Shown: positions 52,114-61,762 of the stretch, in pieces
Layout of the letters: every line of letters begins with the position of its first letter
Position numbering within the stretch: position 1 is the stretch's first letter
Assembly (NCBI GenBank): GCA_903908495.1
Contig: CAIVSK010000014.1
Location: 27,315-91,314, forward strand
Direction of reading: 5' to 3'
Length of the DNA stretch: 64,000 bases
DNA from: Akkermansiaceae bacterium
GTDB lineage: Bacteria > Verrucomicrobiota > Verrucomicrobiia > Verrucomicrobiales > Akkermansiaceae
The notes under the pieces: generated by a model
Told to the model about the DNA's origin: nothing
What the model saw: the letters and a program-made list of their open reading frames with translations, nothing else
The model's database searches: none
Translations under genes and position numbers: made by a program

Positions 52114-52560
52114 CTAAAACGGACTTGTGTTACCACCAGAAATTTTCACAACTGGCTGTATGGCTTCCTTGGTTACCTGTTCAGGCGGTGATGGTATGGT
52201 GATCTTGAAATACTCTTTGGCATTGCCTCCTATATTGGAACGCAGATACTCGCTAGCCTTGTCAATAAAGACTCCCTTCGAGTCAAAAAAGTCCGCATTG
52301 ACAGTCACACTGGACCACTGCCGTTTACCTAGATTTGTGATTAGCCCAACAATCTCCAGCGAGTTGCCCACACATCGGGTCCGGACTTCGCTGATCTGAA
52401 GATCCTTCGTCGCATCCCCCTTGAAGCAGGTCATCATAATTAACGGCGAAAATCCAATGAGCATCACAGGAATCATAAACCACATTTGCTTTCGACCCCA
52501 ACTCATATTCAGGTTGGAAATTTCAGCCCCACAGTTGGAGCATTTCATTTTGGCTATCAT
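52114..52560 (-). CDS. Small membrane protein with N-terminal zinc-ribbon-like motif and FxLYD-like domain
   Basis: This 148-residue protein begins MIAKMKCSNCGAEISNLN, which holds one CxxC pair of the kind seen at the start of zinc-ribbon proteins; a second pair is absent. One membrane helix follows (MWFMIPVMLIGFSPLIMM). The remaining ~95 residues are extracytoplasmic with an immunoglobulin-like pattern: LEIVGLITNLGKRQWSSVTV, NADFFDSKGVFIDKASEYLR and AKEYFKITIPSPP, as in FxLYD domains. The gene is visibly richer in A and T than its neighbours, so it may have been acquired recently. Function unknown. The start could also be ATG 52548. Confidence 0.72.
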   Translation of the reverse strand: MIAKMKCSNCGAEISNLNMSWGRKQMWFMIPVMLIGFSPLIMMTCFKGDATKDLQISEVRTRCVGNSLEIVGLITNLGKRQWSSVTVNADFFDSKGVFIDKASEYLRSNIGGNAKEYFKITIPSPPEQVTKEAIQPVVKISGGNTSPF

Positions 52561-53035
52561 AGTTTTTTCTGGTTAGGCATTGCTTCTGCGGTGGTGTGCG
52601 TTCTTAGGTTTGAGTTAACAATAGGCCGAGTGCGTGGACTTCGCGCACTGGTACTGATAAGGTCGTTCTCACGTCCATGACTCAAACACCAGCCCGTCGC
52701 CCGAGCAAGGATAATTTCTCGGATTCTCCCCCACCAGCCTTTGCCGCCTGACTATCATTCCCGGTGACTACAGCGTGTAGGATATCCCAGAGCGTAATTG
52801 TAGGTGTGCTCTTGTGCAATTCCGTGCTCGCACTGGTGTGGACTGGCCAAGAAAGTCTATATAGCCACAGTCACTTCTCAGCGGCCACTTGGCACGGATT
52901 TTTTGAAGCATTCCGGGAATTCTCCACCGCCAGCCCAGGTGAGGCCGCCGTCACGCCAGACCAAGCCTGGACAGAGCGGCGTGCCGGGATGGTTAAGATC
53001 GCTTAAACAGTTGCCTCAGGTGGGCCGCCGTGACA
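52561..53035. other. Gene-poor intergenic stretch
   Basis: No gene is supported. A GTG-initiated plus-strand frame (52764-53006) has a short hydrophobic segment (VIVGVLLCNSVLALVW), but its later part is compositionally random. A 24-codon ATG frame at 52677 is too short to judge. No repeat, hairpin or promoter pair stands out. Confidence 0.4.
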
Positions 53036-56000
53036 TCAAGGCATGAGGACCACTTCGAGGCGGGCGAAGTTGCCGGGCAATGGCGGCAGCGGAATGGCTA
53101 GGTAACCGTCTGTCAAAGGTGGCAGCGGGCCTGACTGGGAATCAAACACCACGTTGGTCCAAGCGTTGAGGGTTTGGGTGGTCTGCACGCGCCAGATCAG
53201 ATCGGCTTTGGTGGCATCGAAGGGGAAGCGCAGCGCAAAGGTCGAGCCGGACTTCACCAGCTGCGGCAAGCGTGTGACGACGGGATCATAAGGACCGACG
53301 CCGAGCGCGTAATGCATGAGATTGGAGACCCCGTCGCCGGCGGGCATGGCGTTGGGGCCGGAAATCGCCGGGTTGGCGCGATCCGCTGGGTTGGCAAACC
53401 CGAGACTCACCCATGCGGCGAAGGTCACGGGATTGCCGCCCACCAATACCTCGAGCAGTCGGCCCGCCACCGGGCCGCTGCCGAAATCGACCGCTTGCGC
53501 GGCTACCGACCAGCTCAGCTTGTCGCTGGGAGCGGCGAGCCGGTAGGGGGTGCCGAGGTGGGGAATGGTGCCGCCGGGGTCCGCAACCAACAGACGCACC
53601 TGGGTAGCGGCCAGCGTGGCTGCCAGGTCGTGGGTGGCCGGGGTGAAGAACCCGCCGCCGAGCCGGTCACCCGCTGTGGGATTGGCGATGTTGATAAACA
53701 GGTCGACGCTTGCCGGTGCTGATGGAAACGGCGCGGCTTGGGTGAGACGCAGCATGCTGTTGCCTGCGGTTCCGGCGTGCTGCAGGACGAATTCAGCAGC
53801 GGGCAGCGCGCAGGATGCTGCGCTCAGCGTGGTGAAATAGGGGGCGAGCGTGCCGTTGCCGCTGAGCGGGCCGGTGGTTCCGCTGCCGCTCAGGACGGTG
53901 CCGGTGGCGAATTGGATCGGCGCGGCGGACCAATTTGCGTCAACCTCCAGCGCGCCGTTGGCAACCACGAGGGGACCGGCGAAGGCCGGGCTGGCACCGC
54001 TGAGCACGAGCGCTCCACCGCCGGATTTGGCGAGGGCGGCCGAGCCGGTGACCGTGCCGGTGAGTTCGAGGGTATTGTCGGATCCATTGGTGTGGATGTC
54101 GGTATCGGCGGTGAGGGTGATGGCATTGGTAACGATGGCGCGGTTGATGCCACTCGGGAGGGGATCAAACCGCAGCGCGCCTAACACACCACTGTGATCG
54201 CTGTCGACAATGGCCGCGCCGCGGCCGCCCCCTGCCAATACCAGCGCGCCGCCGAAGGTGTGGCTGCGCGCACCATTGGCGTCGTTGCCCGAGATCAGGC
54301 GCAGCTGGCCACCGGCTTGCACGCTCACGCCCGAGGTCTGGCCGGGAACCGCGGGCTGGGTGACCTGGACCACCCCCTCTTCAATGACCAGCGGACCGCT
54401 GAAAATCTTGCCGTCTCCGGTCAGGCTGGCGACGCCGAGCCCTTGTTTGATCAGGCCGCCGGGGCCGTCCCAAATTTCGCGCAGGCGCAACCCGCCATTG
54501 TCCAAATCGCCCAGGATATTGGAGACATCGAGCCGCAGCGGGGTGGTCAGAAAGACGCCGCCGGGGATATTCAATTCGATGTAGCCGCTGCCGCTGCCCG
54601 CAGCGCTGAGCAGGGCAGGGGATGCGCCACCGTTGAAAGTGAGTGCGCTGCCGGTGGTGCCGCTGATCTGGTTGCAGAATGAGGTCGCGGCAACGTTCAT
54701 TTCCAGCGAGCCGATGGTGACGGGCGCGGTGAAGGTGACCGCACGGTTGGCGCTGGCCGGCGCGTTGATGATGGCGCGTGCTGTCGGCCCGTTAGGCACG
54801 GCGGCGCTGGCCCAGTTGCTGGCGATGTTCCACTCCGCATCGCCGCCGGGGACCAGCACCGGGTCGCCGGGTACGGCGTCGGCCTCGACCGTTAGGTTGT
54901 CGAACCGGTTGTTGCCGGCGATGCCGCCAGCGCCTTGGGCAAACGTGATGCGCAGGCCGAAGTGGGGATTGTTGTTAGCGGCGGCCAGCGCGCGGAAATC
55001 CAGCGTTTCGACCACCGGATCGGCATCCAGGATGGTCAGAGTGGTCCACGGGACATAGGTGCTGCCATCCAGCGTGTAGGCCACCGTCTGGCTGCCCGCG
55101 CCCTGGGTTGAGCGGCGGGATTCATATTTGACGAGGATATTTTGGAATCCGGTGGTGGGCAGGGTCGTGGTGACCATGGTGCCGGCGGTGAGCGGATTGT
55201 TGACGCGCAAGTGGGTGTTGGCGGCATCGCCGTTGCGCGCGTTGAGCCCGGCGAATCCTTGGTTGTTATCCGCCAGACTGGTGCCGGCCACCGCCATGGT
55301 GCCGCCGCCGATGGTCTGGGCGGGATCTAACAAGGTGGAGGATTTATTGAAATTCCAATAATGAATGAGCACGCCGGGCGGTGCCGGGGTGGCACCGAAT
55401 TGGACCGGCTCGGACCAATAACTCCAGTTGCCGGTGCTATCCTTGTGGCGGACGCGGATTCGGTAGGTTTTTCCGGGCTCGGTGATGCCCAGCGGGATGG
55501 AGAACGCGCCGGGTGCGGTGCTGAGTTCGCCGGACGACCACAGCGTTTGCGCCTCATACTTGCGCGGGGTGCCCGCGACGTAGCCGGCGATGCCGGGGGC
55601 TAGAATCTCCGCCACCCGCCATTCGTGCGCCGCATAGGTGGGGGCTCCCTGCGGGTCGCTGAAGGCAGATGACACGAAATTCAAACTGTTGACAGGATAG
55701 CCGGCGGCCCCCGCATAATTGATGGTGGGTTTGTCAGGAAAATCGGTGTTGGCCGCGGTGGTGGGATTGCTGTTGCAATCGACCCATCCGCCATACAGCG
55801 ATTCAAATTCGAGATACTTATATCCATAGCCTTTCTGGCGGTTGGCATCCGTATCCGTGCCGCCACCGCTGCCGGTCATCGCCTTGCGCGTCCAAGTGCC
55901 GCCGGGCCAGGTGTTGGTGGCAAAGTTGACCAGCCACTGCATGATTCCCGCGTGGTCGCTGAATCCGTCTCCATCGGCGTCGGCGAGCGTGCGGATCCAT

Positions 56001-59000
56001 GAGCCGGTCTGGGTGGTGCCGCCCAACCCGCCGCGCGATCCATCCAGGTAGTTGGCGCGGAAGAAATTCCCCTTGTGGCTCGATTGGCCGCTATTGGCAC
56101 CGCTGCCGGCGGTGTGCGGATTGAGGTTCCACATCGCGGCGTCGAGGTTGGCCCAGGTGAGCGACTGGCCGGTGGGATTGACGAATTGGGCGTATTCATC
56201 GATCAATTGGCCGATCTGGCCGCCGTGGGCGCTGCCGTCCGATCCCATCAGCGAGAGCACTTCGCGGCAGCGGTTGCGGTACTCGCGGGCGATGTTAGGC
56301 CAGCGGGAAATCGCCCGGATCACATTGGGTGCGCCGGCCACCACCACCCCGCTGTCCATGGTGCCGCCCCAGTGGTGGGCGGCGATGTACATCATGTCGA
56401 GGTCATAGGGAATGATGACCCAGCGGTTGTCGGTGGGCCGGTGATAGAACCGGTAATTGTCGCCGGGGCGCACATCCACGTTGCCGATGAGGCGGTTCAA
56501 CGCGAGGAAGGTAAAGAGCGTGGGCAGGTCGATGTTGTCGCGGTACCACTGCTCGGTCTGGCCGGCGGCGGCCAGGTTGGTGCTGAAGGTGGACCAGTCC
56601 GAGGAATCGACCACCTGGGAGGAGCCCTGGTGTTTTTTGTCACCGGCGTTGCCTTCGATCGAGTAGATGTTGCCGTCGGCCATGGCGCGTTCGCCGAGAA
56701 AATTGCCCTCGGTGGGTTCGAGGCCGAGGTAGAGGCCCCACAGGTCGCCGTCGTATTGTGAGGTGGTGGAGGTTTCCACGGCGTCGTCGATGACGCGGAA
56801 GTGGAGGTACTGTGTGTTCATCGAGGCCATGCCGAAGAGCTGGAAGATCCGGTTGCTGGACGCCTCCTCAACCCCGGCGGACCCGCGGTTGACAGCCGCC
56901 CACGGGCTGGCGTTGCAGTTGATCAACAGGTTGTTCCAGGTTTTTTGATAGGGGTTGCCGTAGTTGTCATATCCCTGATAATTGCGCGAGCGGTTGAAAT
57001 AGACGTTCCATTTGTTCTTGCCGCTCACATAAGTTGAGCCGATGCCGCGCACGCCGAACTGGATGTGGTCGTAGATGACGCCGCGCTCAATGACGGTGCC
57101 GTAGAAATGGGTGGTGCCGTAGCTGCCGTTGTATTGGCAGTTGGCGACGTCGGTGGCGTTGGCGATGAGGTGGAACGGCGGAATGCTTTGAAGCATGGAC
57201 GATGGAAATGTCTGGCTCGCGGTGGCCGGAAATCCGTTGAATGCGGAAGGACGGAGTGCTCCCGTCCAGGCCGGCACGCCGGCATAGACGAAGTAGGCGA
57301 AGTTCGGTTGATCGTCGTCGGCGTAGGGCACGGTTTGGGCGTTGCCGAGCGCATCGGCGAAGGAGATTTTGTAGCGCACGAGGCTGCGGTTGGTCTGCAG
57401 GCTGGCGGGCAGCACCACGGTGTAGACCGAGTCTCCCGCCACGGCATCGCCGTTGCTGCCGTCGTCCACCATGGCAAGTGTGGTCCACGTGCTGGCATAG
57501 GTCGCGTCGGTCTTGCGGATATACCCACCCGGATTCACCACTTGATAGGCCAGGGTCACCGCGCCCATGCCGTCGGGATCGGTGATGTGGGCGGTGATCG
57601 TGACCGCTTGGTTGGGCGCGGGCGAACTGGGCGCGTGGACGACTTGGCGGGCTTGCGGTGGAATTTTGTTAGTTGCTTTGGCGACGTGGTTGGCGGCACC
57701 TGGGGTGGGGCTCGAGGAACCCGTGGTGGCAGGGGTGGACAAATCCACATCGAAGTTGAAATCCGAGCTGCCATTTTTGGAGACGTTGGCACCAAGGATG
57801 GTGAGCACGTTGGTACCGCCGAATAGATAGGTGTCGGTGCTGGGCAGGGTGATGGTGGACCAGGCGGCGGTACCGACGGTTGCGGTGGCAACCGCGTTGT
57901 ATGCGACCTGGCCAGCGGGCATGCTGCCGCGGAAAACTTCGGTGCCATTGATCCAAATCACGCAGCCATCGTCATAGCGCACTTTGAGGGTTAGTGTTGT
58001 GGGGATCTGGCCCGTCGTGACGGTGAAGGATTTGCGGGCGTAGACGGTCGTGTAGTTGGAGGCTCCGGTTCCCTTCATGTCCGCAAGCGTCGTCGCGCAA
58101 GCCACGGTGGTGCCATATCCGATAGGGGTTTGGCCGCTGAGCCAAGCGGAGTCGCTATACGCCACGGCCCGCCATGCATCGACCGGACTGGATGGCTCCG
58201 CCGTGCCTTTTTTATATTTCCAGCCGGTGGCACCGGCGGCGATGTAGGTAGCGGCGGGGATGCCAGTGGTGCCCGACGAGCGCCAGGATCCGCCGAGGTC
58301 GTTGTCGAGCGAGGGGTTGATCAACTCGCAGGACGGGCCAGCGCCGTCGGCCGCGGTGGGCCATGGAAAGCCGGCCGAGTAGCTCACGCGATCAATCAGA
58401 GCGCCGGTGGCATCGCGGAGGTCGATGGTTTCGCCGGAAGTAGACAGGTGGCCGGTCCATGGGCCCAACACGCCGGTGATGGTGAATTTGGTTTGGAGGG
58501 TGGCCGGGTTTTCGCCGATAACCTTGTATCCCCCGGCGGGAATGGAGGTGCCGGCGGGCATGGTGAAGGTGACAGCGCTGGCGAGCGACCAACCGGAGAT
58601 GTCTAGCGGGGTGTCGCCGGGGTTATACAATTCGATGAATTCCTCGAGGCTGGTGGTGTCGAGCGAATTGTAATGGAACTCGTTGATCACCGCGCTGCTG
58701 GGAACCAGCCCGGTGGTGGTGAAGGTGCCGCTTTCCGATGCCCACGAGGTGGCGGCCGCGTTGACGCCGCGCCAGCGGAAAAAATACGCGGTGTTGGGTG
58801 CCAGGCCTAACACGAAATGGGTGAAATCGCCGCTTTGCACGCCGATGGCCGCCGATGTCGTCCAGGCGGCGGGAGTCGTGCCGCCGTCGGCAGTTCCATA
58901 AAACAGGGTGAGGGACGGCGGGTCATTGCCGGTTTGAGTGACGGTGCCACGCAGGGTGGCGGTGGTCCCGGTGATGCCTTCGGGACTGCGGTTTTCGACC

Positions 59001-60214
59001 AACGTCGCATTGATCGGGAAAGTGGTGAAATCCACCGCGGCGGATGCCCAGGTGCCGCCGGCCGAGTTTTGCGCATAGGCGCGGCAATGATAGATCGTCG
59101 CCGGCGACAGTCCGGACGCCACGGCGCTGAGCAGACCGGCACCGGTGCTCAGGTTCAGCGAGTGGGCCCAGGCGGCGGGGGTGGTGCCGCCATCAGTGGT
59201 GCCGTAGTAAACGGTCACTTCCGGGGCCTCGCCGCCGGTGGCGGTGACGTTCGCGCCGAGAGTGGCGGTGGTGGATCCGATGCCGGCGGCGGCGCTGGTG
59301 ACGACGCTCGGTGCGACGGGCGAGGTTTCAAATGCCTCAGACGGAAACACCCACGAGTCACCGGCCGAGTTGCTGGCGCGCACCGTGAAATAATAGCTGG
59401 TGGCAGCGACGAGCGAGGTCAGCGGGGTGGAGAACGCCCCGCTTTGGGTCTCGGCCAGGGTGACTTGGTGGAGCCAGTTGGCCGGATTGATGCCGCCATC
59501 GGCGGGGCCCCAGAACAGGGTGATGCCCGGAGCGGCGTTGCCAATATTGGTGACGTTGCCGTTGAGGGTGGCGCTGGTGGCGGTGATGGCGGTGGCCGCC
59601 AGATTGCCGACGGTGGCCGCGCCGGGAAGGGTCAGCGAGGTGGCGTCCAGGCGGATGTTGTCGAAGTGCGAGCGTCCGATGCCGCGGGCTTGGAGCAGGA
59701 TGCGCAGGGGCTTGCCGAGCGCGGCGGTGTTGTTAGGGGTGTCGAAAACAAGTACCGGGGCATCCGCAAAGCTGCCTGAGGCAACATTGGCGAAGGCATC
59801 CCATGCGCCGGTTGCGTACACGGTGCCGGTGGCATCCGCCAGCACATACTGGGTGAGATTGCCCGCTTGGCTCACAGCGCTGCGGTTGCCCGCACCGACG
59901 GTCAGCGTGTAGCGGGTGTTGGCTTGATAGGTCGAAGTCAGGTCCTGCCAAACGTCGTAATCCTGCTCCATGCCGAGGTGATCGGTGCCTTGGGAGGCGA
60001 AGCCGGTGATATACTCCTCGAAGGCGTTGCCGCTGTTGGAGCCGCCGGTGCCGGTCCATTCCGGGCTGAGGTCATTGCTGTAGCCGCCGGCGGTGAGCGA
60101 GTTGCCCTCAAACGACGGATCGCCGATGGTCACCGGCGCGGCGCGGGTGGGTAGTGACAGGATCGTGACAATGGCTGTCATCACGAGGAACTGGATGCGA
60201 ATCGACTGTTGCAT
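53036..60214 (-). CDS. Giant secreted protein with Fn3-like, lamin-tail, CotH-kinase and beta-strand-repeat regions
   Basis: This is a 2392-residue protein with a signal peptide (MQQSIRIQFLVMTAIVTILS, then LPTRA). A DUF642-like N-terminal domain starts DPSFEGNSLTAGGYSN. Several fibronectin-like repeats follow, with a 'TSATLNGNVTNIGNAAPGIT...' pattern, encoded at about 59640-58700. A lamin-tail domain is next (VINEFHYNSLDTTSLEEFIE, about 58690-58400). A CotH-like spore-coat kinase region (about 57240-56300) contains FQLFGMASMNTQYLHFR and GDNYRFYHRPTDNRW followed by VIIPYDLDMM. Ig-like and galactose-binding-type domains, beta-strand repeats near 54900-53900 and a C-terminal domain complete it. 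CotH domains phosphorylate secreted proteins in other systems; the active-site Asp residues in DNYRF and PYDLD appear present. The frame is open to 60637, but ATG 60214 starts the signal peptide. Confidence 0.9.
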   Translation of the reverse strand: MQQSIRIQFLVMTAIVTILSLPTRAAPVTIGDPSFEGNSLTAGGYSNDLSPEWTGTGGSNSGNAFEEYITGFASQGTDHLGMEQDYDVWQDLTSTYQANTRYTLTVGAGNRSAVSQAGNLTQYVLADATGTVYATGAWDAFANVASGSFADAPVLVFDTPNNTAALGKPLRILLQARGIGRSHFDNIRLDATSLTLPGAATVGNLAATAITATSATLNGNVTNIGNAAPGITLFWGPADGGINPANWLHQVTLAETQSGAFSTPLTSLVAATSYYFTVRASNSAGDSWVFPSEAFETSPVAPSVVTSAAAGIGSTTATLGANVTATGGEAPEVTVYYGTTDGGTTPAAWAHSLNLSTGAGLLSAVASGLSPATIYHCRAYAQNSAGGTWASAAVDFTTFPINATLVENRSPEGITGTTATLRGTVTQTGNDPPSLTLFYGTADGGTTPAAWTTSAAIGVQSGDFTHFVLGLAPNTAYFFRWRGVNAAATSWASESGTFTTTGLVPSSAVINEFHYNSLDTTSLEEFIELYNPGDTPLDISGWSLASAVTFTMPAGTSIPAGGYKVIGENPATLQTKFTITGVLGPWTGHLSTSGETIDLRDATGALIDRVSYSAGFPWPTAADGAGPSCELINPSLDNDLGGSWRSSGTTGIPAATYIAAGATGWKYKKGTAEPSSPVDAWRAVAYSDSAWLSGQTPIGYGTTVACATTLADMKGTGASNYTTVYARKSFTVTTGQIPTTLTLKVRYDDGCVIWINGTEVFRGSMPAGQVAYNAVATATVGTAAWSTITLPSTDTYLFGGTNVLTILGANVSKNGSSDFNFDVDLSTPATTGSSSPTPGAANHVAKATNKIPPQARQVVHAPSSPAPNQAVTITAHITDPDGMGAVTLAYQVVNPGGYIRKTDATYASTWTTLAMVDDGSNGDAVAGDSVYTVVLPASLQTNRSLVRYKISFADALGNAQTVPYADDDQPNFAYFVYAGVPAWTGALRPSAFNGFPATASQTFPSSMLQSIPPFHLIANATDVANCQYNGSYGTTHFYGTVIERGVIYDHIQFGVRGIGSTYVSGKNKWNVYFNRSRNYQGYDNYGNPYQKTWNNLLINCNASPWAAVNRGSAGVEEASSNRIFQLFGMASMNTQYLHFRVIDDAVETSTTSQYDGDLWGLYLGLEPTEGNFLGERAMADGNIYSIEGNAGDKKHQGSSQVVDSSDWSTFSTNLAAAGQTEQWYRDNIDLPTLFTFLALNRLIGNVDVRPGDNYRFYHRPTDNRWVIIPYDLDMMYIAAHHWGGTMDSGVVVAGAPNVIRAISRWPNIAREYRNRCREVLSLMGSDGSAHGGQIGQLIDEYAQFVNPTGQSLTWANLDAAMWNLNPHTAGSGANSGQSSHKGNFFRANYLDGSRGGLGGTTQTGSWIRTLADADGDGFSDHAGIMQWLVNFATNTWPGGTWTRKAMTGSGGGTDTDANRQKGYGYKYLEFESLYGGWVDCNSNPTTAANTDFPDKPTINYAGAAGYPVNSLNFVSSAFSDPQGAPTYAAHEWRVAEILAPGIAGYVAGTPRKYEAQTLWSSGELSTAPGAFSIPLGITEPGKTYRIRVRHKDSTGNWSYWSEPVQFGATPAPPGVLIHYWNFNKSSTLLDPAQTIGGGTMAVAGTSLADNNQGFAGLNARNGDAANTHLRVNNPLTAGTMVTTTLPTTGFQNILVKYESRRSTQGAGSQTVAYTLDGSTYVPWTTLTILDADPVVETLDFRALAAANNNPHFGLRITFAQGAGGIAGNNRFDNLTVEADAVPGDPVLVPGGDAEWNIASNWASAAVPNGPTARAIINAPASANRAVTFTAPVTIGSLEMNVAATSFCNQISGTTGSALTFNGGASPALLSAAGSGSGYIELNIPGGVFLTTPLRLDVSNILGDLDNGGLRLREIWDGPGGLIKQGLGVASLTGDGKIFSGPLVIEEGVVQVTQPAVPGQTSGVSVQAGGQLRLISGNDANGARSHTFGGALVLAGGGRGAAIVDSDHSGVLGALRFDPLPSGINRAIVTNAITLTADTDIHTNGSDNTLELTGTVTGSAALAKSGGGALVLSGASPAFAGPLVVANGALEVDANWSAAPIQFATGTVLSGSGTTGPLSGNGTLAPYFTTLSAASCALPAAEFVLQHAGTAGNSMLRLTQAAPFPSAPASVDLFINIANPTAGDRLGGGFFTPATHDLAATLAATQVRLLVADPGGTIPHLGTPYRLAAPSDKLSWSVAAQAVDFGSGPVAGRLLEVLVGGNPVTFAAWVSLGFANPADRANPAISGPNAMPAGDGVSNLMHYALGVGPYDPVVTRLPQLVKSGSTFALRFPFDATKADLIWRVQTTQTLNAWTNVVFDSQSGPLPPLTDGYLAIPLPPLPGNFARLEVVLMP

Positions 60215-60334
60215 GGGTCTGGAACCAGCGCTGCTCGCTGGAATGGGTTCGGTTTGCTGCCCGAAAATGCACCTAAACACCCCTCCCAACCAAGCAAAAA
60301 ATCCATTTCCAGCCGGTAGGTGCGGGTGTCGGTC

Positions 60335-60363
60335 TTGACACGGCTGGCTGCCCGAAGCATGAA
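60335..60363 (+). promoter_or_regulatory. Possible sigma-70 promoter for the DUF3472-like gene
   Basis: TTGACA (60335-60340) is a consensus -35; after 17 bases, CATGAA (60358-60363) is a weak -10. The start codon at 60402 would lie about 30 bases past the transcription start. The divergent CotH-protein gene begins at 60214, so its promoter must lie in the same 187-bp gap. A CCAGCG/CGCTGG inverted repeat (60225-60241) sits in its leader. Confidence 0.4.
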
Positions 60364-60401
60364 TCCTCGCGTTCCGTGATTTGTCGACCCATTCAAAGCC
60401 C

Positions 60402-61367
60402 ATGAATATCCAGTCTCCCGCCGCCATTCCGCAGACCGTGATGAAGTTTGCGCTGCTGCTCCTTGGATTGGCCGCCACCGCGCTCGCCGAGGACCTCTGC
60501 CAACAACCCACACCCGTAGACATGGCCAAGGCCGCCGGCGTGACCCTGCCCAAATCCCCTTGGCATCTGATCAACATCTGGTGGGACTTTGATAAACCCG
60601 TCGAACACTTCACCTCGCTGGAGATCGACGTAACCATCGACCGCGACGTGCCCGCCGACTACAATCTGTATGTTTCGCCCTGCGGCATCGCCAAGATCAA
60701 CGACCTTCAGTTCTATGGCGGCCTTCAGACCAACATCAACGGCTGGCCTGACAAAGTGAGCCGCGAGCGCGTGTTCCCCGGCAAGGGGGCGATCTTCTCG
60801 CGCTGGTCGAGTGACAAAAAGACTCCCATCGGCCTCGACCATGTGCGCACGGCGGGAGACGACTGCGTGGTCGAGAGCGCGGGCTACGAGGGCGAATTCG
60901 CCAGCGTGCGGCGGCCGTTCGCGTGGACCAAGGGGACTTATACCTATCAGATCAGCAAGGGCGACTCCGAGACGGTTAACGGCGTGGAATGCACCTGGTT
61001 CAAGTGCAGCGTGAAGGACGCGCAAGGCGGCTTGCACGAGGTTGGCAGCCTGCGCTTCGAGGGCAGCGATTTCACGTTTTGGGCCAAACACAGCGCCTTT
61101 GTCGAAGTCTATAGCACCGCAAAAATCCCCAACTCCGGCATTCCCAAAATCAACATCACCTTCGGTTGGCCCCGCCTCAACGGCCACAAAGCCACCCTCA
61201 AGCGCGCCTCCGCCTACTACCCGCACGACACCGGCCCGGCTGCCCCGGACTGCGCCTGGGTCAAGCCCGATGGCGAAGCGTGCCGCGTGGAAATCGGCCC
61301 GATCTTCCAGCGCGATGAAGCCAAGCGCCGGCATGATCTGCCGATCAAGCTCGCCGACGGCCAGTGA
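60402..61367 (+). CDS. Secreted DUF3472-like protein
   Basis: This 321-residue protein has a signal peptide that is best read from the internal Met at 60441 (MKFALLLLGLAATALAEDLC). The first ATG at 60402 adds 13 residues and is kept as the outer start. The mature part has HLINIWWDFDKPVEHFTSLE, YNLYVSPCGIAKINDLQFYG and GLQTNINGWPDKV, then GKGAIFSRWSSD and ITFGWPRLNGHKATLKRASA. The FYGG-[LI]-QTN block followed by GAIFSRW resembles DUF3472, a beta-sandwich found in secreted carbohydrate-related proteins. Exact function is unknown. It diverges from the giant CotH protein gene. Confidence 0.75.
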   Translation: MNIQSPAAIPQTVMKFALLLLGLAATALAEDLCQQPTPVDMAKAAGVTLPKSPWHLINIWWDFDKPVEHFTSLEIDVTIDRDVPADYNLYVSPCGIAKINDLQFYGGLQTNINGWPDKVSRERVFPGKGAIFSRWSSDKKTPIGLDHVRTAGDDCVVESAGYEGEFASVRRPFAWTKGTYTYQISKGDSETVNGVECTWFKCSVKDAQGGLHEVGSLRFEGSDFTFWAKHSAFVEVYSTAKIPNSGIPKINITFGWPRLNGHKATLKRASAYYPHDTGPAAPDCAWVKPDGEACRVEIGPIFQRDEAKRRHDLPIKLADGQ

Positions 61368-61703
61368 CCCGCAGGCGACTTGGCGGCGGCGGGCGCTCGG
61401 CAGGCCTCCGTCGTTCGCGCAGCTATTCATGTCCTTCGGCATTGTCCAACTCGGCCAAGTCTCAGCGAGTCTCGGTCACGGCGAGATTGTTCAACAATGC
61501 ATCCAGCATCTCGCTAACGGATTCTGGCTCAACAACCTTGCCTCCATGCACAACCGCCGCGCGTTGTTCAATATGGACATCAGCGGTGGCCAGCCATCAC
61601 TATCTGCCGGATCAGCGACTGGCGGACGGGGCGGCGCGCATGGACGCGGTGGGCGCACAGCACCTGGGCCGGGCGCGGATCAACCAGCGCGGCACCGGCA
61701 AAT
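61368..61703. other. Intergenic stretch between convergent genes
   Basis: No intact gene is supported. On the minus strand around 61440-61590 one start-less frame reads a protein-like segment (VHIEQRAAVVHGGKVVEPES, then EMLDALLNNLAVTETR) before a stop, which may be a remnant of an unknown gene. Nothing else stands out before the hairpin at 61704. Confidence 0.35.
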
Positions 61704-61742
61704 GGGGCCCGGAGAGTGGGTCGCTGACGCTCTCCGGTCCCC
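61704..61742 (-). terminator. Strong stem-loop terminator after the second beta-strand-repeat gene
   Basis: GGGGCCCGGAGAG (61704-61716) pairs with CTCTCCGGTCCCC (61730-61742) over 13 positions with a single mismatch, around a 13-base loop. It starts 20 bases past the stop codon at 61763 and lies in the gap between two convergent genes. No T run follows on either strand. Confidence 0.55.
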
Positions 61743-61762
61743 AGCTCGCGGCGGGGATTGGG

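Noticed and set aside
52764-53006. Plus-strand 80-codon frame with a hydrophobic segment
   Set aside because: The GTG start lacks a ribosome site, the later half has random composition, and nothing similar is known to me.
60393-61442. 349-codon minus-strand frame opposite the DUF3472-like gene
   Set aside because: It is a shadow; the plus-strand frame has a signal peptide and conserved family blocks, the shadow has neither.
61440-61590. Protein-like minus-strand segment without a start codon
   Set aside because: It has stops at both ends and no recognisable family; too short to call even as a pseudogene.
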